Source: Saxidomus purpurata
Lineage: Eukaryota; Mollusca; Bivalvia; Venerida; Veneridae
Length of the DNA stretch: 64,000 bases
Direction of reading: 5' to 3'
Assembly (NCBI GenBank): GCA_022818135.1
Contig: JAFMSR010000018.1
Coordinates: 23,665,498 to 23,729,497 of the forward strand
Part shown: positions 34,301-49,300 of the stretch, one piece after another
Position numbering within the stretch: position 1 is the first letter of the stretch
How the letters are laid out: every line of letters starts with the position of its first letter
Made by a program: the position numbers and the translations under genes
Notes under the pieces: generated by a model
Seen by the model: only the letters and a program-made list of their open reading frames with translations
The model's database searches: none
Told to the model about the DNA's origin: nothing

Positions 34301-37300
34301 TACTTGTACAAGTATTATAACGACACACTCACCCATGTGATACTTGTACAAGTATTATAACGACACACCCAACCATGTGATACTTGTACAAGTATTATAT
34401 CGACACACTCAATCATGTGATACTTGTACAAGTATTATTACGACACCTCAACCATGTGATACTTGTACAAGTATTATTACGACACACTCAACCATGTGAT
34501 GCTTGTACAAGAATTATTACGACACACTCACCCATTTTGGTACGTGTACAAATGCCCTAACTACACACTAAAATCCATGTGATATTTGTATTATATCAAG
34601 TATTATAACGACACACTCACCCATGTGGTACTTGTACAAGTATTATAACGACACACTCACCCATGTGATACTTGTACAAGTATTATAACGACACACTCAC
34701 CCATGTAGTACTTGTACAAGTATTATAACGACATACTCACCCATGTGGTACTTGTACAAGTATTATTACGACACACTCACCCATGTGATACTTGTACAAG
34801 TATTATAACGACACACTCATCCATGTGATACTGGTACAAGTATTATATCGACACACTCAATCATGTGATACTTGTACAAGTATTATAACGACACACTCAC
34901 CCATGTGATACTTGTACAAGTATTATAACGACACATTCACCCATGTGGTACTTGTACAAGTATTATTACGACACACTCAACCATGTGATACTTGTACAAG
35001 TATTATATCGACACACCTAATCATGTGATACTTGTACAAGTATTATAACGACACACTCACCCATGTGATACTTGTACAAGTATTATAACGACACATTCAC
35101 CCATGTGGTACTTGTACAAGTATTATTACGACACACTCAACCATGTGATACTTGTACAAGTATTATAACGACACACTCACCCATGTGATACTTGTACAAG
35201 TATTATATCGACACACTCACCCATGTGATACTTGTACAAGTATTATAACGACACACTCACCCATGTGATACTTGTACAAGTATTATTACGACACACTCAA
35301 CCGTGTGATACTTGTACAAGTATTATAACGACACACTCACCCATGTGATACTTGTACAATCTGTATAACGACACACTCACCCATGTGATACTTGTACAAG
35401 TATTATTACGACACACTCATCCATGTGATACTTGTACAAGTATTATAACGACACACTCACCCATTTTGGTACGTGTACAAATGACCTAACTACACACTAA
35501 AATCCATGTGATATTTGTATTATATCAAGTATTATAACGACACACTCACCCATGTGGTACTTGTACAAGTATTATAACGACACACTCACCCATGTGGTAC
35601 TTGTACAAGTATTATAACGACACACTCACCCATGTGATACTTGTACAAGTATTATAACAACACACTCACCCATGTGGTACTTGTACAAGTATTATTACAA
35701 CACACTCACCCATGTGATACTTGTACAATCTGTATAACGACACACTCACCCATGTGATACTTGTACAAGTATTATTACGACACACTCAACCATGTGATAC
35801 TTGTACAAGTATTATAACGACACACTCACCCATTTTGGTACGTGTACAAATGCCGTAACTACACACTAAAATCCATGTGATATTTGTATTATATCAAGTA
35901 TTATAACGACACACTCACCCATGTGGTACTTGTACAAGTATTATAACGACACACTCACCCATGTGATACTTGTACAAGTATTATAACGACACACTCACCC
36001 ATGTGATACTTGTACAAGTATTATAACGACACACTCACCCATGTGGTACTTGTACAAGTATTATTACGACACACTCACCCATGTGATACTTGTACAAGTA
36101 TTATAACGACACACTCATCCATGTGATACTGGTACAAGTATTATTACGACACACCCAACCATGTGATACTTGTACAAGTATTATTACGACACACTCAACC
36201 ATGTGATACTTGTACAAGTATTCTAACGACACACTCAACCATGTGATACTTGTACAAGTATTACAACGACACACTCACCCATGTGGTACGTGTACATGTG
36301 TAATAACTACACACTCATCCATGTGATATTTGTATTATAACAAGTATTATCACGACACACTCACCCATGTGGTACTTGTACAAACTGTATAACGACACAC
36401 TCACCAGTATGATACAGGTGCTATTATTACATACTCACTCTTGCATTACATGTACACGTGGTATATCGACAAACTTACCTGTATGATACCTGTGTTCTGA
36501 TGCGTTTAGATACCTGTGGTGATTTCTAATCTTTGCCAATCCATAATCCGTCACTTTAAGAACCCATCTATTGTCAACCAAACAATTGCTGCTTTTTAAG
36601 TTGCCATGGTAACGTAACGCAGATGAATGAAGATAATGTATCGCCTTTATTAAATAGAAAAAGTTTATTTTCAAGTAAGCCAAATCAGCTTATTTGCTTA
36701 GCGTACTAACTTCATACAGTTTATGTCTGTAAACGTACATGTAAACAACATATTATCATGTTTTTGAGATGTGAGACATAATTACACAGATAAAGTTGGA
36801 TTTTCTCAAAACCTGTCGGTTCACTACCGAATATTCCTGATACCATTTATTTAGTTAAGCGTATACAGCACAATTTTTAGATTTAATCACGTATATTACT
36901 TACCTTGAATATACGGGTAATATAATTATATTCAGAAGAAAAGAATTGTATTTGTCATCTGCTGAATATAAGTTAAAAGTTTTTTCAATGTCACGGGGGC
37001 CGACGACATGGTTTTGGAAAAAGGAACTGATCCAAATCTTGATGACCCTAAGGTATGATGACCATATACCGCTTACATGTGTAAAAATATGTTAAAATAT
37101 TCTTTCATTGCTTACAAAATTGTAAGAATATGATATTGTCTTGATCTGGTGAGATTTTTCATACACGATAACTCATCCATCCATAACAGGAATCTAATGT
37201 CAATATCTCGCAAAGGTTTATGAGGATTACCTCATTGTATTCATTCGTACAGAAGTCATGAAGATTTAATGATTATATTAATGTTGCTCAAATTCTTTGT

Positions 37301-40300
37301 TTGTTTGTTTTTTCAGATTGACCAATGACTACCATTCGACTCCAGATGACCAAGTTTCAGTTCCAACCGAAGTCTGACAATAATCTATAAAGATTCGATA
37401 ATAACAGGAGCGGGTGTCAACAAAGACTTTTTTCCTTTTGACCCCAGATCACTCAGTTAACACCAAACCAAATTTCACTAACTCTAAGATTTAAAAGAAT
37501 CTAAGTGAAGTTATGGAATGATCAAGGCGTTTCAATTCATAGAATACGACGCAAATTGAATAAGAATATTGGTATTGGATGTATACATGTCTATGAAAAC
37601 TGTACTAACTATCACGTTACATGTTCTATTAAAATAAAATGTCGAGAAAACAAATCAGAAAACCAAGCAACAAAATTCATTACTGGTAACAAAATGAACT
37701 TCCGAAAATACCGTGTAACGGCATAAAGCCTATGTGATACATGTAACAGATACATGTACTATATGCAGAAGCCGTGGTCCGTAAGTCACATAGTAGTATG
37801 CGATAGTTTCAATTGACAAAAGAAACGATTACAAACATCAGAACACTATTTTGGTATCTGTTATTTCAGAAGAAAAGTAACTTTTAGCATCTTACATTTG
37901 TGAGATCGGTCATTAGCGACACTTTAAACATCCAATCCAATTTAATGTCGTCGTTTTCTATTATGTCCTGAAAGAAAAGGATACAGTCTAAGCAAGAATT
38001 TACATTCTTAGGTTTTAGCTCGGTTGCATTCGTGTTGATAACTTAATACATGCATATGGACTACAAGAGAATCTAAAAATATTGTTGAGGTTAATCATCA
38101 CTTGGACAGATGCCAAGCTAAATGTGTTACAAGCAACTGGTGTTTTATTGTGAATCAATAGCGTGAGACTGACTTAAGCGTCTTACCCGCTGTAAAAATG
38201 AATGCACACCAATAATTTTCAATACAACTTATTATCTAAGTAATTAGACCATTTCGAGTTTACCGCACATTAATTTATTGACAAATGCCTAAGGAAATAG
38301 TGTTCGGAATTGCAAATAATTACCTCTAGGCTACCTTTGTTGCAATATGACGAGAGAATGCAAGTCATTGGTTCATCCATACACATTCCTAAAAACGTGT
38401 TCACATTTTCATAGTGTATATCTCGCATCTAAAATTGAAGAGATCAACACTGTTATTTTAAAGTGATATATGCCCCCGAATGGCATCTTTGACCTTATTT
38501 CAATGCTTAAAACTACCATGATTTCTTTTAGTCCTCTTTTTTAATCTCAGACATTGTAGGAGTATCTTCTTAAATACTGTAAATAACTGAACCCAGAGTA
38601 AGGACAGAAACTCTAAAAATAGTCTTTTTAGTCTAAAGCTATGTCTTTTTGTGTAACTGTCATGAAAACGTAAGTAATGACCGTTACTCTAAAATAATAA
38701 AACTAGAGTTATGTTTCTTGTGCACTGCACTTCCTCTTCTTCTCCTTAATCAATATGTGAAGCATGAGCTCATTCCCTTCAATACTTTTTAGTTTTGCTC
38801 CGCACAAGAAAATATATCTTACGACAGTAATAAAAAATCAATAACAATTTTACCAGTCAATGACATTCCTTGCTTACTCGCTTGAATCTTACAATAATCA
38901 TATAAATTTCTAATTTTTAGTGGACATTTCTTAATGAAAATATAGAGAAACATCTCTTAATGAAAATATAGAGAACGCGGGTCTAGGTATAAATAACTTT
39001 TCCTTTAAAAGAAAAGACAGAAAAATAAAAAAGGGTGGAGGGATTATAGTCTATATTGCAAATAAAATCCCATACAAGCGAAGAACTGATCTAGAACATA
39101 ATGATATAGAGTCCATATGTATACAGATTAACTTTACGAATAATAGACCATTTTTATTGCATTTTGTTTATAGGCCACCTGATGCAAAACAGTCATGGAT
39201 TGACCTATACGAATGTTTAATTGATAAAATGGACATATTGGTATGCGAATTTCATATCCTTGGTGATATAAACATACATTTTGACACAAATAGTAATTAT
39301 AATAAGTTTAAGAATATTAAATGGAACGATACAGTCTTAAAGTTTGGACTTACTCAAATGATACACACGATCCGACAAGAATCACAAAGAAAAGTTCGTC
39401 ATTAATTGACCATATATATTCTAATAGACCGGAATATTTAGTTGAAATCAAAGTACCAGTCTATAGCGCGAGCGACCACTACCCGGTATGCATGACGCGA
39501 AGTGTAGTAAATGCAAAAAATAACAGTAATATACACAAAACGCTTAAATATAGAAGTTTTAAGAATTTTGATGAACATAATTTTCAAGTAGATCTAATGA
39601 ACTCTCCACTCGAAATGATAGAAATTACTGAAAATCCAAATATGTCTTTACAAATTCTTTACAATATATTAAATGACGTCCTATCGAAGCATGCCCCAAT
39701 CAAAGTTAAAAGAATTAAACGTAACACCCAACCAGAATGGTTTAATAATGATATTAAAACAGCTATATGGCATCGCGATAAATTACACAAAGATAAAAAA
39801 TTTGACGAATATAAAATACTGAGAAATAAAATTTCATCAATGATACGACAAAGTAGAAAGAATTTCTATAATGAAGCAGTGAAAAACAACAAATCTGCAA
39901 AATATCTTTGGAAAAATTAAAAAAATATAACTAATGACGCTTTATCTGTTAAAGAAGTTGTCTTACCTGACCAACCTTTGTACAAAAATAAACTTATTGA
40001 AGGACAATGTAACATAATGAATGCCTTAAACTAGCACTTTGTAAATATCCCAAATATAATATCTAAAACAGCTTTTGTTGCTGAAAACTTTACAGTCATG
40101 GAGCAAATTTTAAACATGAAATTGAAACACAATACTTTTAATATTTAATATATCACAGCCTTCGAAGTTAAGAAAATAATTGACAATTTAAACCCCCAAT
40201 AAATCTACTGGCATTGACGGTATTGGCCCACGGATACTTAAACACTGTAGTGACCATATAACAACAGCAATCGCTTATATCATAAACCAAAGTATAGACC

Positions 40301-43300
40301 AAAATGTGTTTCCAGACTCCCTAAAACAAGCATACGTCTTGCCCATATTTAAAAATGGTGACAAAAAAGATCCTAGTAATTATAGAGCCATTTCAATTTT
40401 GCCAACACTTTCAAAAATATTTGAAAGACACATTGCCTCACAGATACAAATGTACTTCAAACACACAAACATTATACTAACAACCAATCAGGATTTAGAC
40501 AACAACGTTCATGTCACACTGCTTTAACACATTTGACAGACACCTGGTTAATGGACATTGATTCTGATAAGTATGTAGGGACAGTGTTCTTGGGTCTACG
40601 GAAGGCCTTTGACCTAGTTGACCATACAGTTTTATTACACAAACTAAGGACAGTATCATTTTTCAGAAAAAAACTATTAAACTCTTTGAATCTTATGTTT
40701 CTGACCTTCTGATCTTAAGTTATAAAATCTGGAAAAGACACATCAAACGTTTCGACAATAAAACGGGTGTTCCTCAGGGCTCAATTTTAGGACCGCTACT
40801 ATTTTTAATATATATTAATGACATATCATTTAAAACAACCACAGGAAACTTAGAACTATTTGCTGATGACTCAACCTTATATGAATCAGGGTTTGATATT
40901 GAAAAAATTCAAAATAATCTTCAAAATGATTTAAATTCTATTAATACGTGGTGCCGCTTAAACAATATGGCATTGAATCCATCTAAAACAAAATGCATGG
41001 TTGTGACTACTAAACGAAAACACACACAAAATATAAAAAAAACCTTAAAAATGGAATTAAGAATTAGTGAATCTCTCATTGAAAATGTCTCTGTCCAAAG
41101 GGTACTAGGTATTTCAATTGATAAATGTCTCTCATGGAATGTACACATAACCCAAACATGTGCGCTGATAAATTCTAAAATTGCACTCCTGAAACGAATA
41201 GCATACTACTTAACGGCTGATATGAGAATGATGTTTTACAATGCCTACATTTTACCAAAGTTTTAATTGTGTCACAGTATGGGGAAAGGGAAATGGTTGT
41301 GCAAATAAAATGAATAAACTTCAATCGAGGGATTTAAAACTTGTTATAGATAGGCAGACTTTCAACACTAATGCAGCAATCCTTTGCAATTTTAAATGCT
41401 TGTCTTTTTCAGATAGGTATGCATATCATACGGCTGTGTTAGTATATACGGCTATACATTTTCTTGCTCCAAACTATATATATAATCTAATGGCATTTTC
41501 CAGTAACAATAATTATAGCTTACGTTCTGTAACTAACAATAACCTAGTGATACCAAAATTTCGTACCAATTATCTAAAAGCTAGTTTTACATTCTCCAGT
41601 GTACACATATGGAACAGTATACCAACACATATAAGAACAGCTAAATCACTGTTATCGTTTAAAAAGAAATACAAACAATACTTACTTAAGCAATACAAAC
41701 TTAAGTCGGATGAATGAATATTTACTTTATATATGTCTTTAATTATGAGTGTTGTCATAGTATATGTGTTTTTTTTGTTTTTGTTTTTTTCAAATAAGCA
41801 ATCATTTTATCTAAGATGTTAGATAGATTATATTATTGCCGTTACAGTACATAGTAGAACAATGTATGTGAATGTGTGCATCAATATTTGTTAATGCTTG
41901 TTAATATAATTTCTTAAGAAGGCCACACTGAAATCTTAGATATATGTATGTTAATGTGTGTCTAAATGTGTACCCTTCTTTAAATAAAGATATTATTATT
42001 ATTATACTATCACTGCCCCCGTAACCTACCTTTGTAATTGACATGCATGTACTTTATTACAGTATTGAATTTGATATATCTAAATTGTGAACTATGTACT
42101 TATTTGTTACCCATATGCATGCTTAAACATACAAACATTTCTGTAATGTCTGTTGTTACACATGTAGCCTGACAAAATAAATGATATTGTAAGAGTTGTG
42201 AGGAAGCCTGCTATATATATCTAACATGTGCAACGATTTAAAAAGTAAATTTATGAATGTTTTTGTACAAAAAAAGGTCATTTCCGCTGGTAAGACATCT
42301 TTCTTAGTAAAATATAAGCTACATGTACTTGTAAATTTGGTCTTGGGACTTTCATATGACTTGAACATTTTTGCATTTATTTGCATTTATTCAGTATAAA
42401 AATCAATTTGAATACCTATTATCACATTATCAATTTGGTTTAAAATGATACCGTGCCAAAATAACTTTATGAGTCTGGACTGAATGTCATGATTTCTCTG
42501 TGAAATGATTTCTCTCTGAAACTGTAAACTTTCATATGATGAAAACACTAGTAGACAATATTCTAGAGTACTTCTGTACTTTCCAATGATTTTACATGTG
42601 GCATCTTATTAATGATTCAAGCTAGCCTACCTATGTTGATAACTTCGTACGATCATTTCTCATGAAGCCCTTTATAGATAAAGTAAACATGTTCTTCTGA
42701 TGATACAACTCCGTCAAATCTTAAGATTTTCTTTAAACTTATTAATTTCCTTAAACAAATAATATAGAAACGACAGTGGGCATTGCAACATGTTCAAACA
42801 TTTTTAACTCTTCCCCAAGCATATAGCCAGTGTATAGTTTATGACTGCATATACCACAACGCGAACTTTCTCAAGAAAACAAATTACCGCGTTCAGTTGC
42901 AGCATGTCAGATCTGGTAAGTGATATACATCTTGGATCAAACTTCTTTATTGCGACAAGTGTTCCCTTGTAATACCCTATCTTTGAAAACAACTGTTGAT
43001 TTTCCGTGATCACCGACGATTCGTCGTTGCCGCCCTTTGATCCCGAAACACTGTGTATACTAAGCTGAAAAGTTGTGTTGTGTAATGACAAAAACGAAGA
43101 TCAACATATCTTTACATGCCAACACTGTGAACATAAATACAACGTATGTATGAAAAGAAAACTTCGAAAATATTCGTAACAAATGCGTACAAATAATACT
43201 GAATATTTTTAAGTTATTATAACAGTGAAATTTTATTCAGAATTGCCGAAAAGCAGTTCAATCTAAAGAACATGATCGCTGGTATCACAAAATGAACACT

Positions 43301-46300
43301 GATCGAGACTTTGGACAGTTTAAACATTTATATAATAGAATTGAGCCAGCCATTATTTAGTTACATCCCTCAAACCGCACAGAGCTTTCTTTATCTCATT
43401 TCATAGCGCATGTCTGGATCTCCAGACCGACTTTCGTTACTACAGTGTTTCTGCTTTGTGAATTAGTATTTACGGACAAAGTTAAGCATATTCTGTCAAT
43501 CTGTTTATGCACGCTGCCATTAAGAGAAACGTTTTTTGAAAATATATGTACATGTAATATGATAGTGCTGAAGACTCAAAGTATGTATTACTCGGTGCTA
43601 AATGCCAAAACAGTTTAATGCGAAATGTAGACCTTAAGATTTTTTATAGATTGACCTTCTCTTATGTTAAGGAAGCGCATGCTGTCTATAGCATATAAGT
43701 TATAGCATTCCAAACGTTCCCTCTAGGGCACATCTTTCTATATATATTATTGAAGTACAAAATACGACAGTCTAAGCAAATTAAGGTATTGGTATTTGAT
43801 TGATAACGTCTACTTTTCTTTAATATTCCACACACCTGTTACTACGTCACGCTACGCTACAGTAACTCTCCGACATCTGCTTTGATATGGTCACATGATA
43901 AATTCGCGCCAATACTTCCAGCTCAATATTAGCATATTTCTACGCAATGCAAACGATATTTAAATTAACATTCATTTCAGCTATTTGTCAAACTAGCAAT
44001 GCAAAATCAAACGCATTGTCGGACGATTTCTGCAAGTTCAACATGCAATAGCTTACCAAGTGAAGTTACTGCAATATAAAGGGAAGTAACCTCAGTAACG
44101 TAAACATATACCGTGTACGGAAAAGAACGGCTATTGGTTATTAGTTGGTTTCATCCAATCGGCAGAACGCATTTTCAATATCACAACGTTTAACTTATAA
44201 CGGAAAATACACCGAAAAATGGCCTACGTGATGCATTCATCAGTCAAGTGTGTCTGTACAATTCAAACTGTTCCTTCCTTGGAAGGAACAATAAATATTC
44301 ACGCATGTACGTTTGCATGCAATTATCTATGCAAGATTATGTTTGTAATCCATAAATTTATTGTGGATTATTTAATTAACTACATTGTATTAGTATATAA
44401 TATGTAATTTGTAAATATTTTCTATCTCCCAAGAGGAGGATATAAAGAAATAAAGTAAAGTAAGTAGGGGATTGTCCCCCAGCCCCTTTAGGATTATTAT
44501 CTGCGCAATAGGGTGTATGCAACCTCTGTACTATACTAAAAGGAAATTTTCCATAGCAAATTAATGCAGCACGATCTCAGTCTAAGACATAATAGTAGCC
44601 TTGAACCTTACTCTGCTATGTCTTTACGAGTAGCGCATCCGTGCAGTCAGATCATGATCTTCACTACTCACTATTCAGTCCATAAACAATAAACAATTCA
44701 TTTGAACAACAATCGGTAGCGGTACTGTCCATATTGAAAGATGGACACGTCCATTTTAGACATTTAGCTAAGCCAAGTTTAAAGAAATACCTGACTGATA
44801 CTGCCCATCATTCTAGCCTTGGTCATCTTAATATCACTGTACTTAACCCTCCACAACTGAAGTTGTAACTCGCGCTCGAGCTTTGACTTCCTGTCACAAA
44901 GTGTAAATTGAAACAAAAGCTCATATTAAAATGCGCTATGTTTGCTTATTTATTAAGGTTCATTTCAAGTCATTTAGAAGTGGTGATGTATTTTTTACAC
45001 GTTAATTGCTGTTTAACAGAAAAGGTGAATATATATAACGGGAAAGAAAAGTCGTCATGTGTGTCTTTAAAAACTTTAAAATTGAAGTTCTACATGCGAA
45101 GCTTTATCGAACCATTTTAGCACATAAACACTAGAACAAAATGCTGTGTATAAGCTTCCCTTGAAAAATAAAAAAAAATAAGAGAATGTAAGGAAATATG
45201 CATATACCTGTAGAAAAGATATCCAGCAATACCAAGAGATAGTCCAACCAATATAATAACTACCGTCACAATATATATAGTTATAGTGGAATCTGGAGAA
45301 ATGAAAAGATAGAAGTATTTCTTTAGCATTTAGCTCGCTCTTTGTTTCGTCATATAGTTTATAAAATAAATACTAATTTTCAAAATATATTATGTAATAA
45401 CTTGGATTTGTGTTCAATAGACTGGATTACTTAGAGGATAATACACGGTCGAGACGGGCCGAGATATGATAAAATCGACCAGCAAGGAACATAACGATAG
45501 GCTTTAGCCAGAGTGCTATTATGCGACCGAGGGCCGATTACATTCCGGTGCATTAACGTCTATAATACAAATCATACGTTTTCATTCAGTATTCTTATCT
45601 GAGACAACCGTCAATACAATATGCAAGAGTTACTGATACTACAAAACTAGTGATGTACATATCAAGTTCGTTCAGTGATACTGACTTAACGTTGGTGTTT
45701 CTACTCCCTACAGAGTCAGTCCTTTAAGTTTTTATCGTCACTGGTCGTCTTTTTCCTAGTATTGATGCTATTTTTACTTTCTACAAACACATATGTATCT
45801 TTTAGCACTCATTCTTTAATTTCTATTTTCTATCACTTTGTATGATTTTTTGCGAAAGCGATTCAACTGGTCATCTTAATCAAGTGGTGACGTCATTTAT
45901 ACCCGTTGACGTTCCATAATCGCAAAAATCGGCCCGTAAAAGCGGGTCGATAATTTTATTAGTTATTATTATGTCATGACCGTAAAGATAATTATCATAA
46001 TACTGTACAAATATGTTACTATATAATAACGTACTATAGGCTTACTCATATCGATCTCTGTATCTTGCATTAACTTAATATACCAAAGAGGTACCCTCCT
46101 CCTTCCACTACTTCCTCCTCAATAGTCTCTAAAAAGATATTCTTTCTTGGAATAACATATGTGACTTTCTATTATGGAGATTCTTACTTGATTCCAAAGG
46201 TGGACAGTTTTCGTTGAAGAAGCCGCATTCTGGTGTAGAGAGTGGCGGTTTGCCGTCAGCCGTTTCCCAAACAATCTTCTGGAGCTGTTTGATTTTCTAC

Positions 46301-49300
46301 AAAGGTTAATGAAATCCTTGCTTGGTTGATAATCTATACGTGGCAAAAACAAATAATAGTCAAATATATGAAAAATCAAGCATTATTAGTAAATTAGTTT
46401 CCATTCTGTTACGTAATCACGCTCTATATAGAAAAATGTTCTAACTTCAGATAACGATTGTGCGTCCCCTATTAGGATAACTCATCATCCGAGGTCCTTC
46501 GTACGTTCGTCCGTCCGTCCGTCCGTCCACCATTTACTTCAAAAGACATCTCCTCTGAAACCACTGGGCCAACGTTGATGAAACTTTGCAGGAAGTCTCT
46601 ATCAAAGGTGTTCTAAAAAGTCCATTCAATGCAGAACTCTGGTTGCTATGGCAACCAATAGGAAAAACATTCTTTATGCCCCCGCAGGGTGGCATATTAA
46701 AATCGCACTGTCCGTCCGTCCATCCGTCTGTCCGTCCGTCTGTGCGTCCCCACTTACAAATTCGTGTCCGGACTGTTACTCTGTCATGCATTAAAGGATT
46801 TTAAAATAACTTGGCACAAATGTCTAGCACATCAAGGCGACGTGTCGCGTGCAAGACCCACGTCCCTACCTCAAAGGTCAAGGTCACACTTAGAGTTTAT
46901 AGGTAATGGAATCCTGTATATATGCATACATTTGTGTCAGGATTGTAACTTTTTAATGCATTAATTGATTGAAAATAACTTGGCACAAATGTTCAGCACA
47001 TCAAGACAATGTGTTGTCTGCATGAACCATGTCCCTACCTCAAAGGTCAAGGTGACTCTTAGTGTTTAAAAGTAATGGAATACTGTATGCAAGGTTACTC
47101 TGTCATGCATGGAAGGATTTTAAAATTACATAGCACATTTATTGAGCACATGGAGAGGACACAGTCTGTGAGGCACCTCTTTCGGAGGCATTCGTCACTA
47201 GTGAGGGACAGCTCTTGTTCTTCTCTGAAACCACAAGGCTCAGAGCTTAGATATTCAGCATGTAGCATTGTCTAGTGCACTTCTACTAAGATTGTTCAAA
47301 TAATGACCCCAGGGTCAAATTTTTTTTATTAAAGGTCTTAGTAATACACATAACAGGTCTTTGTCTTTGCATCCAAATTACTGATGAAGGGAACATGTGG
47401 TCATGGGGGACGAGGCAGTGCAGCTTATACAAAATATATATATTTTTCCAAACTATATTCTTCTTTTATAAAAATGTCTCAAGTAACTTTCTTTTTCTTT
47501 CACAAAACAAAATTATCTACGATTCTAACACAAGCGGCTGCTTTTCCTATATAAACATATAGGGAAAAGCCTGTATTTTATTAAACGATAAAATACAGCA
47601 CGTTTTTCCAAGGACGACGTGCCGTAAATGACGTAACGACGTGACGTATGTAAACAAGCGCGTCCAATCGTATCTCGCGTTTTAAGGTTACTGTGATGAA
47701 CTACTACGCGTTAAATAAAGTTCGGGATTGTTTTCAAAGAAAATTACGTGTTAGAATCGAAATAATAAATTGTTCCCTATATTTTATCGTTGAATAAAAT
47801 ACAGTCAGTCATTTGGATGCGAAAAATTAAATCACTCGTGCTACGCACTCGTGATTTAATTACTACGCATCCAAATTCCTGACTATATTTTATTCAACGA
47901 TAAAATACAGGGAGGCATTTATTATTTCTTAAATATTGCGAACATATTACAACTCGGAAAATTATTTATATTAAATTGACCTTTTGGGGAAGGCTGGTAC
48001 CTGTGTTGTTAAAACTTGAAGCCAAATCCAACTGCACTTTTTATTGATCAATGTATATGTTACTTGTATTTATATATTTTGGGAAAAAAAAGAGGCAATA
48101 ACATATTATTAAATTAATATGTGCTGTTCATAGCTTGCTTCATTCGGCAAACAATTTTGAAGTGTTTTTTATATTTCTTGCCAATGTTTTGGATATACGT
48201 ATATCGTACTGCATTTGCAACCATGTCTCAAAACTTGTTTGTTTTGATTGAAATTACATTCCTTGCAATTAAGGTACAGACAAAGCACCGAGATGACAAT
48301 TTCTACAGAAGATGTGTATCCTCATGGAAGTGTAGTCTCACTATCATAGTTTCTGAAGAACATAAAAACGTCATTAAGATGTGAACGCTAGGCCGGAACT
48401 AGACTTCCTATATAGAGGTCACTGTAATATCTACTTCCTTATTAGATCGATTGTGGTTCAGTATCAGACAATAAAACTTTTTAAAACCATGCCTTCTGGC
48501 TCATTAATGATTCAACCTTTTTTCGTTAAACCTTGTTGATTATTTAAAGTTACCGTATACTAGTATAACACAAGACGAAACCCTAATGCAGACATAAAAG
48601 ACGCCGCCAAAGATGTTTTTGGATCGATTGGATTTATTCAATCGTATCCAAAGTTAACAGAGTATTTCAGACCCTTACGGCCGAACTCTTAACACAATTT
48701 TTGTCGAATACGACCGAAAAGTAGTTCTATATATTCAATGAAATAAAAAGTAACACATTACCTTGTATTCTGTTTTCATTATGATATATTGATGAATACT
48801 GAATGTAAAACATTAAAAATTACATGTACTAAAAATCAACGAGGTATCTGTTCTGTATATAGAACTAGTTTCCTACGCGGTTTTGATCAGAACAGTTTTC
48901 TAAGTCAGACCGGAGACACTAAAAGACACCTAGTCATGCCGAATAATGTGTCTTATATCCGATGTTGTGTTTTGTGATCATAAACTATCGGAACATCGTA
49001 ATACGTTATCGAACCACAAGGTACTCTTGAATTTTTTCATTGCAAAACTCGGAATTCAACATAAAAAACAACGACTCTTTTGTAACTTGCCAACGCCTCT
49101 ATCATCAAAAGTGATCGGCCTGACTAGTTGTCATTTAGTGTCTCTAAAGTTTTTCCGAAAAACTAGTCTAAAGTACGCCTTCATGCGTTAAGGTATAAAA
49201 CTGAAACTTATCAGCAAATTTACTATACAGAGGCACTTATTTTCGATGTCTTTTTGAAATATGACAACATATTTTTATGCTTTAAACACGTTGTAATTGT

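Noticed and set aside
33655..34320. Open frames encoding a repetitive Tyr/Val-rich protein
   Set aside because: They lie wholly inside the 40 bp minisatellite. A 40 bp period returns to frame every three units, which creates long frames automatically.
33415..36478. CRISPR-like repeat array
   Set aside because: Units are contiguous without unique spacers, in an intron of an animal gene.
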